36,457 nt of DNA from the NCBI GenBank assembly GCA_019114495.1, contig DXFK01000080.1:1-36457 (forward strand). Reading direction: 5' to 3'. The DNA comes from Candidatus Blautia stercoravium. GTDB taxonomy: Bacteria > Bacillota > Clostridia > Lachnospirales > Lachnospiraceae. The position numbers and the translations under genes were made by a program. Shown here in pieces: positions 17,337 through 28,081 of this stretch. Within the stretch, counting starts at the first letter, position 1. Every line of letters starts with the position of its first letter. The notes under the pieces are model-generated. The model saw only the letters and a program-made list of their open reading frames with translations. It was not told the DNA's origin and did no database searches.

Positions 17337-18470
17337 CTAAAATGCCAGTTTTTTTACTGCCCATGCCGCCTGCAGCGCTTCCTCCTCCGTATTGAACCAA
17401 GAGAAGGAAAAGCGGACGGTTCCCTGCTGCTCTGTCCCCAAAGCCCTATGTATCAGCGGTGCACAGTGTATCCCTGCCCGGACGGCAATGCCATATTCCT
17501 GCCAGAGCACATCTCCCATCTCTTTGGAATCATAATCCCGGATATTCAAAGAAACCACTGCCGCTCTGTCTTTTGTTTCAAAATCTCCATATACCGTGAC
17601 ACCGGAAATCTTCTTCACCTGTTCATAGAAAATCCCCATCAAGCGGCTTTCATGCTTCTGGATATTCTCTACTTTTGTTTCTTTCAGAAAGTCAAAAGCC
17701 GCAGACAATCCGGCAATTCCGTGTCCATTTGCCGTTCCCGCTTCCAGCGCCTCCGGCATCACCGAAGGATGCATTTTCTCAAAAGACCGGATACCGCTTC
17801 CTCCCACTTTAAAAGGAGGAAGCGTAAGGTTTGGACTCACACAGAGCCCTCCGGTTCCCTGAGGTCCCAACAGCCCTTTATGTCCGGTAAAGCACAGCAG
17901 TTCTATGCCCATTTTCTCCATATTTATGGGAATACAGCCTCCTGTCTGAGATATATCTGCGGCCAGATGTATGCCTTTTTCCCTGCACATGGAGCCGATT
18001 TGAGCAAGAGGCAAGAGATTTCCCGTGACATTGGAGGCGTGGGTGCAAAACACCCATGCAGTATCCGGGTTCACGGCTTTTTCTATATCCTCCAGCGAAA
18101 TCCTGCCCTTTTTATCTGCTTTTGCAATGGTAAGTTTCACGCCTTTTTGAGCTTTTCTGTACAGAGGGCGAAGTACGGAATTATGTTCTGCTTCTGTGGT
18201 AATCACATGCATGCCCGGCTTTACCGCCCCTTCTATGGCAATATTCAGAGCCTCTGTGGCGTTGCTGGTAAATACAATCCGGTCAGCACCCTGGACTCCG
18301 AAAAAGGCAGCTGCCTTTTCCCTTGCCCCATAGATGTCCCTGGCTGCCTCCAACGCAGGTCCGTGCATACCTCTGGAACTGTTGCCCAGTCTGTCCATGG
18401 CATCAAAAACCGCCTGTTTTACACATAAAGGCTTAGTGAGTGTCGTGGCCGCATTGTCCAGATAAATCAT
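17337..18470 (-). CDS. Class V aminotransferase-fold PLP protein (cysteine desulfurase/selenocysteine lyase-like, EF2568-type)
   Basis: MIYLDNAATTLTKPLCVKQAV...TTEAEHNSVLRPL; CFTGHKGLLGPQGTGGLCV; GIHCAPLIHRALGTEQQGTVRFSFS; immediately downstream of selD. Confidence 0.9.
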   Translation of the reverse strand: MIYLDNAATTLTKPLCVKQAVFDAMDRLGNSSRGMHGPALEAARDIYGAREKAAAFFGVQGADRIVFTSNATEALNIAIEGAVKPGMHVITTEAEHNSVLRPLYRKAQKGVKLTIAKADKKGRISLEDIEKAVNPDTAWVFCTHASNVTGNLLPLAQIGSMCREKGIHLAADISQTGGCIPINMEKMGIELLCFTGHKGLLGPQGTGGLCVSPNLTLPPFKVGGSGIRSFEKMHPSVMPEALEAGTANGHGIAGLSAAFDFLKETKVENIQKHESRLMGIFYEQVKKISGVTVYGDFETKDRAAVVSLNIRDYDSKEMGDVLWQEYGIAVRAGIHCAPLIHRALGTEQQGTVRFSFSWFNTEEEALQAAWAVKKLAF

Positions 18471-19531
18471 TTTTCTGCTCCTGTTTTTCTGATTTTTATA
18501 AAAACTTCCTGCTTTTTGACAACCCTGCCGATTACAGCAAAAGGTGTCTCCATTTCCCTGTTTTTCAGGGCTTCCAATATAGTCTCTGCGTATTTTTCCT
18601 CCACGCTTATCAAAAGGCCGCCGGAAGTCTGAGGGTCAAAAATCAAGTCCTCCATGGCCTCTTCTATGCCGCCTTCCAGCAGAACTTCAGGCTTTTGGTA
18701 CCGCTTATTTCGATAAGTTCCCTCCGGCACCAGTCCCATAGCCGCATAGTCTAAAGCCCCCGGAAGAATCGGCAGTCTGTCCGCCCATATTTCCAATGTC
18801 ACTTCACTGGCTTTGGCAATTTCCAGGCCATGTCCTGCCAGAGAGAAGCCCGTCACGTCAGTACAGCAATGAATGGGAAAATTCTGAAACACATCTCTGG
18901 CCTTTTTATTCAGAGTCGTCATACTTTCAATTACTTTTTTCCTGGCATATTCTGAAGCCAATTCTGCTTTCACTGCCGTGTTCACCAGACCTGTCCCCAG
19001 CGGTTTTGTAAGAATCAGCACATCCCCTGGGCATGCACCCTGGTTTTTCCAGATTTTTCCCGGTTGTACAAATCCTGTAACAGACATCCCATACTTGGGT
19101 TCTTCATCATTGATAGAATGTCCTCCCGCCAGAACCGCTCCTGCCTCCTTTACTTTATCTGCCCCGCCTGCCAGAATTTCTCCCAGTACCTCTGCACCCA
19201 GGCAGTTTGGATAAGCCACTATATTCAGCGCCAGCTTCGGTTCTCCGCCCATGGCATAAATATCGCTTAACGCATTGGCTGCTGCAATCTGTCCAAATAT
19301 ATAAGGGTCGTCTACCATAGGCGGAAAAAAGTCCAAAGTCTGAATCATAGCCAGATCTTCCGAAATCCGGTACACGGCCGCGTCGTCTGAAGTTTCCACC
19401 CCTACCAAAAGGTTTTCATTCTGAAAATTCGGAAGCTTTCCCACAACTTCTGCCAGAATCTGAGGGGAAAGTTTGGCAGCACAGCCTGCGCTTTTTGCAA
19501 ATTGTGTTAATTGTATTCGCTCTTTTTCCAT
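18467..19531 (-). CDS. selD: Selenide, water dikinase
   Basis: LTQFAKSAGCAAKLSPQILAEVV; VETSDDAAVYRISEDLAMIQTLDFFPPMVDDPYIFGQIAAANALSDIYAMGGEP; Cys form of the active site. Confidence 0.95.
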   Translation of the reverse strand: MEKERIQLTQFAKSAGCAAKLSPQILAEVVGKLPNFQNENLLVGVETSDDAAVYRISEDLAMIQTLDFFPPMVDDPYIFGQIAAANALSDIYAMGGEPKLALNIVAYPNCLGAEVLGEILAGGADKVKEAGAVLAGGHSINDEEPKYGMSVTGFVQPGKIWKNQGACPGDVLILTKPLGTGLVNTAVKAELASEYARKKVIESMTTLNKKARDVFQNFPIHCCTDVTGFSLAGHGLEIAKASEVTLEIWADRLPILPGALDYAAMGLVPEGTYRNKRYQKPEVLLEGGIEEAMEDLIFDPQTSGGLLISVEEKYAETILEALKNREMETPFAVIGRVVKKQEVFIKIRKTGAEK

Positions 19532-19535
19532 ATCT

Positions 19536-20294
19536 TTATTCCACATCTATCTGTACTTCTACAGGGCAATGGTCTGAGCCGAAAATTTCTGTGTGAATAG
19601 CTGCACTGACCAACCTGCCCTCCAGTCTTTTGGAGGTGCAAAAGTAGTCAATACGCCAGCCCGCGTTCTTCTCTCTTGCTCTAAAACGATAAGACCACCA
19701 GGAATAAATGCCTGTCTCTTCCGGATAAAAATAACGGAAGGTATCTGTGAATCCGCTTTCCAGAAATTCTGTAAATTTACCTCTTTCTTCGTCGGTAAAA
19801 CCTGCATTTCTCCTGTTTGTTTTGGGATTTTTCAAGTCGATTTCCTGATGTGCCACATTCAAATCCCCACACATAATCACGGGCTTTTTTTCATCTAATT
19901 TCTTTACATAAGTCCTGAAATCATCCTCCCACTTCATGCGGTAATCCAGCCTTGCCAGTTCGCTTTGAGAGTTGGGTGTATAGACTGTCACCATATAAAA
20001 GTTTTCATATTCCAGGGTAATCACACGGCCCTCCTGGTCATGTTCTTCTATTCCTATGCCATAAGCCACGGTAAGAGGCTCCTTTTTCGTAAAAATGGCT
20101 GTTCCTGAATAACCTTTTTTCACCGCATAATTCCAATAGCAGAAATATCCTTGCGGGGCAAAATCTATCTGTCCCTCCTGCAGCTTTGTTTCCTGAAGGC
20201 AGAAAAAGTCCGCATCTGATTCCTGAAAATATTCGGTAAATCCTTTCTGCACACATGCGCGCAGTCCATTTACGTTCCACGAAATAAATTTCAT
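19536..20294 (-). CDS. xth: Exodeoxyribonuclease III
   Basis: [19 protein letters not shown]...[50 protein letters not shown]. Confidence 0.95.
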   Translation of the reverse strand: MKFISWNVNGLRACVQKGFTEYFQESDADFFCLQETKLQEGQIDFAPQGYFCYWNYAVKKGYSGTAIFTKKEPLTVAYGIGIEEHDQEGRVITLEYENFYMVTVYTPNSQSELARLDYRMKWEDDFRTYVKKLDEKKPVIMCGDLNVAHQEIDLKNPKTNRRNAGFTDEERGKFTEFLESGFTDTFRYFYPEETGIYSWWSYRFRAREKNAGWRIDYFCTSKRLEGRLVSAAIHTEIFGSDHCPVEVQIDVE

Positions 20295-20462
20295 TAGCTG
20301 TCTCCTTTTCTTGTCTTTTTGCACATCTTTCTTTTTATTATACACTATTTTTTCTCCCTTGCGAAGTCAAAAACTTTTGGTAAATCACTTTACGAACCCC
20401 GAAAGCAAAGTATATAATAAAGCGTATACTAAAATTTGTTATGCAAGAAAAGGAGAACTACA

Positions 20463-21881
20463 ATGGGTGGAATATTTGGAGTAACTTCTAAAGCAAGCTG
20501 TACTTTGGACTTATTTTTTGGAACAGACTATCATTCTCATCTGGGAACCAGACGCGGCGGTATGGCAGTATACGGCCCAAATGGATTCAGCCGCACAATT
20601 CACAACATTGAGAATACACCGTTTCGTACCAAATTTGACAGAGACTTGGACGAACTGGAAGGAAACACCGGTATCGGCTGTATTTCTGACAACGAGCCGC
20701 AGCCTCTTCTGGTTCAGTCTCATCTGGGAAGCTTTGCTATTACTACAGTAGGAAAAATCAACAATATGGACGAGCTGGTGGATATTTCTTACAAAAACGG
20801 CTGCACACACTTTTTGGAAATGAGCGGCGGCAGTATTAATCCCACAGAAGTGGTTGCCTCCTTAATCAACCAGCAGGCAACTATTGTGGAAGGTATCCGC
20901 TATGCCCAGGAATTGATTGATGGTTCCATGACTCTTCTGGTTTTGACGCCAAAGGGAATCTATGCAGCCAGAGACCGTATGGGACGTACTCCTGTGATTA
21001 TCGGAAAAAAAGACGGTGCACACTGTGTTTCTTTTGAAAGCTTTGCCTATCTGAATCTGGGCTACGAAACCCTGCGTGAACTGGGTCCCGGAGAGATTGT
21101 TTTTCTGACACCAGAAAGTGTGGAAACCGTGTCACAGCCTTTGAATGAGATGAAAATCTGTTCTTTCTTATGGGTATATTATGGTTATCCCACTTCTACT
21201 TACGAAGGTGTAAATGTTGAGAACATGCGCTATGAATGTGGAAAAAAGTTAGCTGAAAGAGACGCCCAGAGAGATGATGTTAACCCTGACCTTGTCGCCG
21301 GTGTTCCGGATTCCGGTATTGCCCATGCCATCGGTTATGCCAATGAGTCTGGTATTCCGTTCTCCCGCCCTTTTATTAAATATACACCAACCTGGCCACG
21401 TTCCTTTATGCCCACCCGACAGGAGCAGAGAAACCTGATTGCCAGAATGAAACTGATTCCTGTAGAAGCCTTAATCAAGAACCGCAGTCTGCTGCTCATT
21501 GATGACTCCATTGTCCGCGGTACACAGCTTCGGGAAACTACAGAATTTTTGTACAACAGCGGTGCCAAGGAGGTCCATATCCGCCCGGCCTGCCCGCCGC
21601 TCCTTTTTGGCTGTCCATTCCTGAACTTCTCTCGTTCCAAATCCGAAATGGATTTGATTACCAGAAGAATCATTGCGGCAAGAGAAGGGGAAAATGTCAG
21701 CCGTGAAGTGCTGGATACCTACGCTGATCCGGATTCCCGGAATTATAAAGAAATGCTGGAAGAGATTGGAAGACAGTTAAACTTTACAACTCTGCATTTC
21801 CATCGTCTGGACGATTTGCTGGCCTCTATTAATATTGAGCCGTGCAAGGTATGTACTTACTGCTTTAACGGGAAGAAATAA
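20463..21881 (+). CDS. PurF-like amidophosphoribosyltransferase paralog with degenerate glutaminase domain
   Basis: MGGIFGVTSKASCTLDLFFGTDYHSHLGTRRGGMAVYG...; DLVAGVPDSGIAHAIGYANESGIPF; SLLLIDDSIVRGTQ; C-terminal CKVCTYC. ATG at 20463 follows AAAGGAGAACTACA. Confidence 0.9.
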   Translation: MGGIFGVTSKASCTLDLFFGTDYHSHLGTRRGGMAVYGPNGFSRTIHNIENTPFRTKFDRDLDELEGNTGIGCISDNEPQPLLVQSHLGSFAITTVGKINNMDELVDISYKNGCTHFLEMSGGSINPTEVVASLINQQATIVEGIRYAQELIDGSMTLLVLTPKGIYAARDRMGRTPVIIGKKDGAHCVSFESFAYLNLGYETLRELGPGEIVFLTPESVETVSQPLNEMKICSFLWVYYGYPTSTYEGVNVENMRYECGKKLAERDAQRDDVNPDLVAGVPDSGIAHAIGYANESGIPFSRPFIKYTPTWPRSFMPTRQEQRNLIARMKLIPVEALIKNRSLLLIDDSIVRGTQLRETTEFLYNSGAKEVHIRPACPPLLFGCPFLNFSRSKSEMDLITRRIIAAREGENVSREVLDTYADPDSRNYKEMLEEIGRQLNFTTLHFHRLDDLLASINIEPCKVCTYCFNGKK

Positions 21882-21892
21882 TATACAAATAT

Positions 21893-21943
21893 AAATTGAC
21901 GCAGGAAATATCTAATAAAAATACTGTTTCCTGCGTCAATTTT
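21893..21943 (+). terminator. Terminator of the PurF-like gene
   Basis: AAATTGACGCAGGAAA ... TTTCCTGCGTCAATTT perfect 16-bp stem. Confidence 0.88.
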
Positions 21944-21963
21944 GTTTCCATATTCCGGCAAAT

Positions 21964-22707
21964 CTACACCATTAATCTCAATATTTCCAGACTCTTAAAC
22001 TCCTTCTCCACATACCGTTTCCGGTATGCCCGCATGACTCTTCCCACCTCTTCCAACACTTCCTTACTCACGGTAAAAGAATACAGTTTTTCCAGCTTCG
22101 CCGCAATAATAAACTGCAGGGTATAGAGCGCTGACGGACTGATATGTATCAATCCCTTTTCCACCTGCCCGCATTTTTCGCAAAAAACACCGGACTGTTC
22201 CACAGAAAACCAACAGATATTTTCCGTGCTCCCACAGTCTCGGCAAGCAAAAACCGAGGGATATTCTCCATTTATAGTCATAACCTTCAATTCAAAAATA
22301 TAGCGTATCAACTGGTTATCCATCTGCTGCCGCATAAGTGCTTTTAACGTTACATACAGCAGATTCAACATCTGCTTCTCGTCCATATTTTCACTGGAAT
22401 AATACTCTGCCAGTTCCAGAAAGTAAAAGCCATAGTACACACCTGGCTGTATGGAAGCCAGTTCCGAAAAATACTCCTGCACAGAAGCAGAACGCATTTG
22501 ATAAGAAGTCCGCCCCTCATACAAGAAGAAAGAGCCAAAGACAAAGGGATTTGCCACAGCCAGAAGGGGGCTGTTCTGCCTTCTGGCCCCCTTGGCAAAC
22601 ACGGTGATTTTCCCTCTCTCCTTTGTAAGAATCACCAGCCTTTTGTCATATTCTCCAATAGGCATGGCAGACAGTACCATGCCGGTCACGGTTATGAAAT
22701 CGCTCAT
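21964..22707 (-). CDS. recO: DNA repair protein RecO
   Basis: [50 protein letters not shown]; zinc-site Cys CRDCGS...CEKCG; overlaps the era stop. Confidence 0.95.
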   Translation of the reverse strand: MSDFITVTGMVLSAMPIGEYDKRLVILTKERGKITVFAKGARRQNSPLLAVANPFVFGSFFLYEGRTSYQMRSASVQEYFSELASIQPGVYYGFYFLELAEYYSSENMDEKQMLNLLYVTLKALMRQQMDNQLIRYIFELKVMTINGEYPSVFACRDCGSTENICWFSVEQSGVFCEKCGQVEKGLIHISPSALYTLQFIIAAKLEKLYSFTVSKEVLEEVGRVMRAYRKRYVEKEFKSLEILRLMV

Positions 22708-23612
22708 CAGATTTCCTTCTTGTCGTATCCAAAGTTTTTAATCAGATAATCGCTGTCTCTCCAGTCCTTCTTTACCTTCACCCAGAGTTTCAGATTTACT
22801 TTCATATCCAGCATTTTTTCAATTTCAAACCGGGCTGCACTTCCGATTTTTTTCAGCATAGCGCCCTGTTTTCCTATGATAATTCCCTTATGAGAATCCC
22901 GTTCGCAGATAATGGTGGCATCAATATCCACCAGATTTCCCTGAGGGCGTTCTTTCATCCGGTCAATGGTCACAGCAATTCCGTGAGGAATTTCTTCGTC
23001 CAGTGTTCGCAAAGCTTTCTCCCGAATCATTTCAGCCACAATCTGCCTCTGTGGCTGGTCTGTCACAGTGTCCTCATCATAAAACTGCGGACCATAGGGC
23101 AGGTATTTAAAAATACATTCCAGAAGGGTATCCAGATTCTGGGAACGAAGCGCCGAAACCGGCACAATTTCGGCAAAATTGCAGATATTGCGGTATGCTT
23201 CAATAAAGCCTGCAACATCGCTTTTCTTTACGGTATCCACCTTGTTGATAACCAGAAGCACCGGCAGTTTGCACAGCTTCAGCTGCTCTGCAATATGACG
23301 CTCTCCTGCGCCGATGAAGTTGGTTGGCTCTACCAGCCACAAAATCACATCTGCATCTTTAAAAGTTCTCTGGGCAACATTTACCATATATTCTCCCAGC
23401 TTGTTTTTGGCCTTATGAATTCCCGGTGTATCCAGAAATACCACCTGCCCCCGCTCATCTGTATAAACCGTCTGAATTTTATTTCTGGTAGTCTGGGGTT
23501 TTCTGGACGTAATGGCAATCTTCTGCCCGATTAAATGATTCATCAGCGTGGATTTTCCCACATTGGGCCTGCCTATAATGGCTGCAAAGCCCGATTTAAA
23601 ATCTGCGTTCAT
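22707..23612 (-). CDS. era: GTPase Era
   Basis: [52 protein letters not shown]-domain [11 protein letters not shown]. Confidence 0.97.
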   Translation of the reverse strand: MNADFKSGFAAIIGRPNVGKSTLMNHLIGQKIAITSRKPQTTRNKIQTVYTDERGQVVFLDTPGIHKAKNKLGEYMVNVAQRTFKDADVILWLVEPTNFIGAGERHIAEQLKLCKLPVLLVINKVDTVKKSDVAGFIEAYRNICNFAEIVPVSALRSQNLDTLLECIFKYLPYGPQFYDEDTVTDQPQRQIVAEMIREKALRTLDEEIPHGIAVTIDRMKERPQGNLVDIDATIICERDSHKGIIIGKQGAMLKKIGSAARFEIEKMLDMKVNLKLWVKVKKDWRDSDYLIKNFGYDKKEI

Positions 23613-23624
23613 ACTTTCTCCTTT

Positions 23625-26543
23625 TTACAGTAAGTGTCTGACCTCTCCAAACACCTTTCTCTCCTGTTCTATTTTCTCTTCGCTGCCAATAACACAGATA
23701 CGGTTCTGTTCCATCATGGCGTCTACAATTCCTGCCAGGCGACGTATATCCTCTGGCTGTGCACGTAATATTTCTATTCGTTCTTTTTGTAAGTCCTCTT
23801 CCGTCAGATTGGAAAACCAGGCATTTAAAGACATATTTCCCTTAGCGGACGGTGTCAGAGGTGTATCCAGTTCACTGATAGTTCCAATGATATATTTTGT
23901 CATCTCTCTTTCATCTGCCTCAAAAGAGCGGATAAACTCACCGGTCTTTTTGAACACCTCCAGAGTCTTTGTAAGATTCGGGTCACGGTAAGATACCAAA
24001 AATCCGTCTCCGTTTCTCCTGAAGGAGCTCATACAGCCATATGCGCCGCCTTTTACACGAATATTCATCCAAAGATATTCATAGCTTAACATCACTTTCA
24101 AAATCCGAAGCGCGCCAGTATATGAAAAACCTGCCTCTGCAAAATTTCCTGCTGCTGCCACATACTGTACTTGTCCGGAAGTTTTGAAACCCTCATTTTT
24201 CACTGCAAACTGTGCTTTCGTCTCTCCTGTTTCCACGGGGCAGGTGTAAAGAGTATCTTTTAACTGCTCTACCTCTTTTTCCAGATATGCATATCCCTTC
24301 TCATCTGCCGTGTAGCTGACCAGCAGATTTTCCGGTCTGAAAACATACTGCATCAATGCTTTGAGGTTTGCAATGACTTCCTGTTTTTTATCCTGGAAGT
24401 GTTTTTCAATCTCATCTACAAATTTATAGAAATCAATTCCCGCTACCTTTTCCTGGAAATTGGAGTTTTCAGAGAAATAGGAAAGCGCCCGCATAACGGC
24501 TGTGCTGTGTCCTGCAGAAGCCAGATTCATCTGCAGTCTGGATTTCATCTTGGCAAGGATTTCGTACAGCCGTTTTTCATCATCCAGATGGGACGTACAA
24601 ATGATTTCTTTTATCATTTCAAAGACAAAAGGCAAGTCCTTATACAGCGTTTTTGCCCGCACACCCATAACATGTGTGGTCTTTCGGTTGTCCTTTGCGT
24701 CTCCGAATACCTGGATTCCAAAGGCAATGCCGCCGCTTCCGGCATTGATTTCATTAAACAATTCTCCATATTTGTAATGTTCTGTATCCACATACCCCAG
24801 CACAGATTTCAGAATTCCAAGATACGGAATCAAAGCCTGGGGCACCTGTTTTGTATCAAAGAGCAAGTCCAGATAACCTATGCCGTTGGTATAAAGATTG
24901 TGGTGAAGAATCCGGGTATCCCCCACTATCTTTTCTGTATTGTAAAGCTTTGCCGCCTCTGTGCCGATATCGCTTCTTTTCAGCAGCGGAATAGTGCGAA
25001 GAGCTTCCTCTGTCTCCGGCTCGTCCTGATATTCTTTTAAGTGTCTGGTATCTGCGGCAATTTTGCGGATTTCCTCTTTGGTTAAAGAGGCTTTATAAGA
25101 AGCCAGTTTTTCTTCCAGCTTTTTGTCCGTTTCCGCAGCCAGTCCTCTTTTGGGATTTACCACTACAATAGAAGCATGGGTATTCTCCAACAGATATTTT
25201 TCAATCAGTTCTTCAAAGTATCCGGTATCTGCCTTTGCTTTCAATTTTTCAAAAATCTCCAGACGCATTACATGGTCAAAGGGCCTGTTATCATCATACA
25301 GCCAACTGTCAAATACATCAATGCCGTACATCAGCCCTTTCGGGAAGGAGGAAAAATCTGCTTCCCGGAAACGGAATTCCATATAATTGATACCAGCCGC
25401 AATGGCTTTTTTGTCTACTCCGTTTTTCACAATCTCTTTCAGAGTATTCTGAATCAGCGATACAAAGCGTTCCTTGTCCTCAGGTCTGGCATTTTTCGCT
25501 ACAATGGAAAAGAAAGGCTGATAGATACCGTCTTCATAAGAGCCCATAATATCCTTTCCGATTCCCTCGTCTAAAAGCACCTGCTTTAAAGGCGCCCCCG
25601 GTGCACTTAAAAGGGTATAATCCAGCACTTCAAAGGCTGTACAGGTTTCCACATCCAGACTGTCTCCAACAACCACATTGTAGGAGAGGTAGGAGTTATT
25701 TTCCTCCGGCTCATTTTCTGTAATAGAATATTCCATTTCCAGTTCCCGCACCGCCTCAAAGGGATTCTGCCTGGGAATTTCCGAGTGTACCGGAATTTCA
25801 TCATATTTTCCCAGGTATTCCTTGTCCATCCAGTTGAGCCGTTCTTCCATATCCATGTTTCCGTAAAGATAAATATAGCTGTTGGCCGGGTGGTAATAGC
25901 GGCTGTGGAAAGAAAGGAAGTCGGAATACTTCAGTTCGGGAATGTATTTCGGGTCACCCCCGGACTCTACACCATAGGGGGTATCCGGAAACAGGGAGTT
26001 AAAAATTTCCCTTTCCAGTACGTCCTCCGGTGAGGAAAAAGCGCCTTTCATTTCATTGTAAACCACACCGTTTAATGTAATGGGGCCGTCTTCCGCTTCC
26101 AGTTCATAGTGCCAGCCTTCCTGACGGAAAATTTCCTCTTTTTCATAAATATTCGGGAAAAATACTGCGTCCAGATACACATGCATCAGATTTTTAAAAT
26201 CCTGCTCGTTGCAGCTGGCCACCGGATACATCGTCTTATCCGGATACGTCATGGCATTTAAAAAGGTATTCAAAGAACCCTTTACCAGCTCTACAAAAGG
26301 GTCTTTTAACGGATATTTTTCAGAGCCGCACAATACGCTGTGCTCCAGAATATGCGCCACGCCTGTGCTGTCCGAAGGCGGGGTGCGGAAAGCGATATTA
26401 AACACTTTATTGTCATCATCGTTTTCCAGAAGCATTACTCTTGCACCGCTTTTTTTATGTTTCAGCAGATAACCTTTTGAATGAATATCCGGGATATCCT
26501 GCATCAATACCAGCTCATAAGCCGGAACCTGCTCGATTCTCAT
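23625..26543 (-). CDS. M16C insulinase-family (PreP-like) metallopeptidase
   Basis: GVAHILEHSVLCGSEKYPLKDPF (HXXEH), LVKGSLNTFLNAMTYPDKTMYPVAS; 972 aa. Confidence 0.94.
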   Translation of the reverse strand: MRIEQVPAYELVLMQDIPDIHSKGYLLKHKKSGARVMLLENDDDNKVFNIAFRTPPSDSTGVAHILEHSVLCGSEKYPLKDPFVELVKGSLNTFLNAMTYPDKTMYPVASCNEQDFKNLMHVYLDAVFFPNIYEKEEIFRQEGWHYELEAEDGPITLNGVVYNEMKGAFSSPEDVLEREIFNSLFPDTPYGVESGGDPKYIPELKYSDFLSFHSRYYHPANSYIYLYGNMDMEERLNWMDKEYLGKYDEIPVHSEIPRQNPFEAVRELEMEYSITENEPEENNSYLSYNVVVGDSLDVETCTAFEVLDYTLLSAPGAPLKQVLLDEGIGKDIMGSYEDGIYQPFFSIVAKNARPEDKERFVSLIQNTLKEIVKNGVDKKAIAAGINYMEFRFREADFSSFPKGLMYGIDVFDSWLYDDNRPFDHVMRLEIFEKLKAKADTGYFEELIEKYLLENTHASIVVVNPKRGLAAETDKKLEEKLASYKASLTKEEIRKIAADTRHLKEYQDEPETEEALRTIPLLKRSDIGTEAAKLYNTEKIVGDTRILHHNLYTNGIGYLDLLFDTKQVPQALIPYLGILKSVLGYVDTEHYKYGELFNEINAGSGGIAFGIQVFGDAKDNRKTTHVMGVRAKTLYKDLPFVFEMIKEIICTSHLDDEKRLYEILAKMKSRLQMNLASAGHSTAVMRALSYFSENSNFQEKVAGIDFYKFVDEIEKHFQDKKQEVIANLKALMQYVFRPENLLVSYTADEKGYAYLEKEVEQLKDTLYTCPVETGETKAQFAVKNEGFKTSGQVQYVAAAGNFAEAGFSYTGALRILKVMLSYEYLWMNIRVKGGAYGCMSSFRRNGDGFLVSYRDPNLTKTLEVFKKTGEFIRSFEADEREMTKYIIGTISELDTPLTPSAKGNMSLNAWFSNLTEEDLQKERIEILRAQPEDIRRLAGIVDAMMEQNRICVIGSEEKIEQERKVFGEVRHLL

Positions 26544-26600
26544 AGTCTTTCCTCCGTATTCTTTTCTGTCTTCATATATAGTCTATAGTATAGCACAATT

Positions 26601-27917
26601 TCAAAGTTCTTGATAGGGGCTTTTGCCTCCCTTTTTCTCTCTGCTAAGAAGAAAAAGCCCCACCGGAACCAAAAGGGCGTCTGCCACCGGAACTGCCACC
26701 CAGACACCACGGACTCCCAGTACAGGCGGCAGTACTGCAGCAGTCAAGAAGGCAATCAGCATAATTTCTCCATATATCAGTATATAAGCGTACACATTGC
26801 TGCGCACAGCGTAAAAATAAGACGTGGTCACTCTTAAAAATGCCAGAAATAAAAAACCGGCGCAAAAGACCGGCAGTGTTTCAGCCACATCATTGGCAAC
26901 AAGTTCCGAAACCCCAAAAAACAGGGCTGTCTTTCTTCTTAAAATATACATACTTATCATACAGAAAACACCCACTGTCAAAGAAAACCCATAAGCCATT
27001 GTTCTGATTTTTCTCACTTCTCTCTCTTTTCCGCAGCCTTTGAATCTGCTGAACAACGGCTGTGCGCCATCTCCAATCCCCTGCAGCAAAAGCTGCGCTA
27101 CACATACAACATAACTCACCACTGCATAACATGCAACAGCAGCGTCACCGCCATACACCGCAGCCCCCTTATTCATAATGACAATAACCAGATTCGGGGA
27201 CAGCGTAAGACCAAAAGGAGAAACACTGACCTTCCCAATGTTTTTCAACAGTTTTGCCTCTGGCTTCCAGACTGCAAAGCCCTTTACTTTCTTTTTCTTC
27301 GCCAAAAAGGACGCCGTCCCTGCCATGGTTACCGCCTGTCCTACAACGGTTGCCGCTGCAGCACCCGCAACGCCCCATTCCAGAATGCTGACAAACATCC
27401 AGTCTAAAAATACATTGGTGACAAAGCCTGCTATCATGGAAACCATAGCGGCAAAAGCCCCCTCATAATTTCGGACTACGGGAATTAATCCGGTTCCTGC
27501 AATTTGAAATACAGTCCCCAGAATGATAATTCTGATATATTCAGATGCATATTGCAGAATAATGCCCCCTGCTCCAAACAATTTCAGCACAGGATAATAT
27601 ATCATGTATAACCCTGCTGTCAGCAATATACAGGCAGCCCCTAAAAGCAGCAGCGTATTTCCCAGATATTTTCTCTCTTTTTGTTTCTCTCCTTTTCCTA
27701 TGGCAATGGATATCTGTACGGCCCCGCCCATGCCGATTCCTGTTGCTGTCGCCTGAATCAATGCAGTCAGCGGATAAGCAATGTTAATGGCCGCCAGCCC
27801 TCCGTCTCCGGACTGCTGTCCCACAAACCAGCCGTCTACAATGGCATAAATACCTGAAAAAGCAAAGGCCAGCATAGACGGCAGTACATTGGAAAAAAAC
27901 TGTCTCTTTAAATTCAT
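26601..27917 (-). CDS. MATE family efflux transporter
   Basis: MNLKRQFFSNVLPSMLAFAFSGIYAIVDGWFVGQQSGDGGLAAINIAYPLTALIQATATGIGMGG. Confidence 0.92.
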   Translation of the reverse strand: MNLKRQFFSNVLPSMLAFAFSGIYAIVDGWFVGQQSGDGGLAAINIAYPLTALIQATATGIGMGGAVQISIAIGKGEKQKERKYLGNTLLLLGAACILLTAGLYMIYYPVLKLFGAGGIILQYASEYIRIIILGTVFQIAGTGLIPVVRNYEGAFAAMVSMIAGFVTNVFLDWMFVSILEWGVAGAAAATVVGQAVTMAGTASFLAKKKKVKGFAVWKPEAKLLKNIGKVSVSPFGLTLSPNLVIVIMNKGAAVYGGDAAVACYAVVSYVVCVAQLLLQGIGDGAQPLFSRFKGCGKEREVRKIRTMAYGFSLTVGVFCMISMYILRRKTALFFGVSELVANDVAETLPVFCAGFLFLAFLRVTTSYFYAVRSNVYAYILIYGEIMLIAFLTAAVLPPVLGVRGVWVAVPVADALLVPVGLFLLSREKKGGKSPYQEL

Positions 27918-28015
27918 TTCTTTTCTCCTCATATTTGTATGTACATCTCCTTACAATATAACAAAGAATGAACCGGCACGCAAACAGGAAAAGAAAACCT
28001 GTTATGATTTTTTTC

Positions 28016-28044
28016 TTGACTATACAAACAGAATGTGATATTTT
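28016..28044 (+). promoter_or_regulatory. Promoter of the CNNM/CorC-family gene leader
   Basis: TTGACT-17 nt-TATTTT; implies a 5' UTR of roughly 230 nt. Confidence 0.6.
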
Positions 28045-28081
28045 ATTGCTTAATTAAAATGAAAGGAAGTGAAGACGCAAC

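Noticed and set aside
17448-18428. 326-aa plus-strand ORF
   Set aside because: Lies antisense to the well-supported class V aminotransferase; Cys/His/Phe-rich composition typical of a shadow frame.
18467-19531. Possible selenocysteine-encoding (in-frame TGA) form of SelD
   Set aside because: The active-site codon gives Cys (SAGCAAK) and the ORF is uninterrupted.
22890-23534. 214-aa plus-strand ORF
   Set aside because: Antisense to era; no recognisable motif, shadow ORF.
24399-25040. 213-aa plus-strand ORF
   Set aside because: Antisense to the M16C peptidase; shadow ORF.
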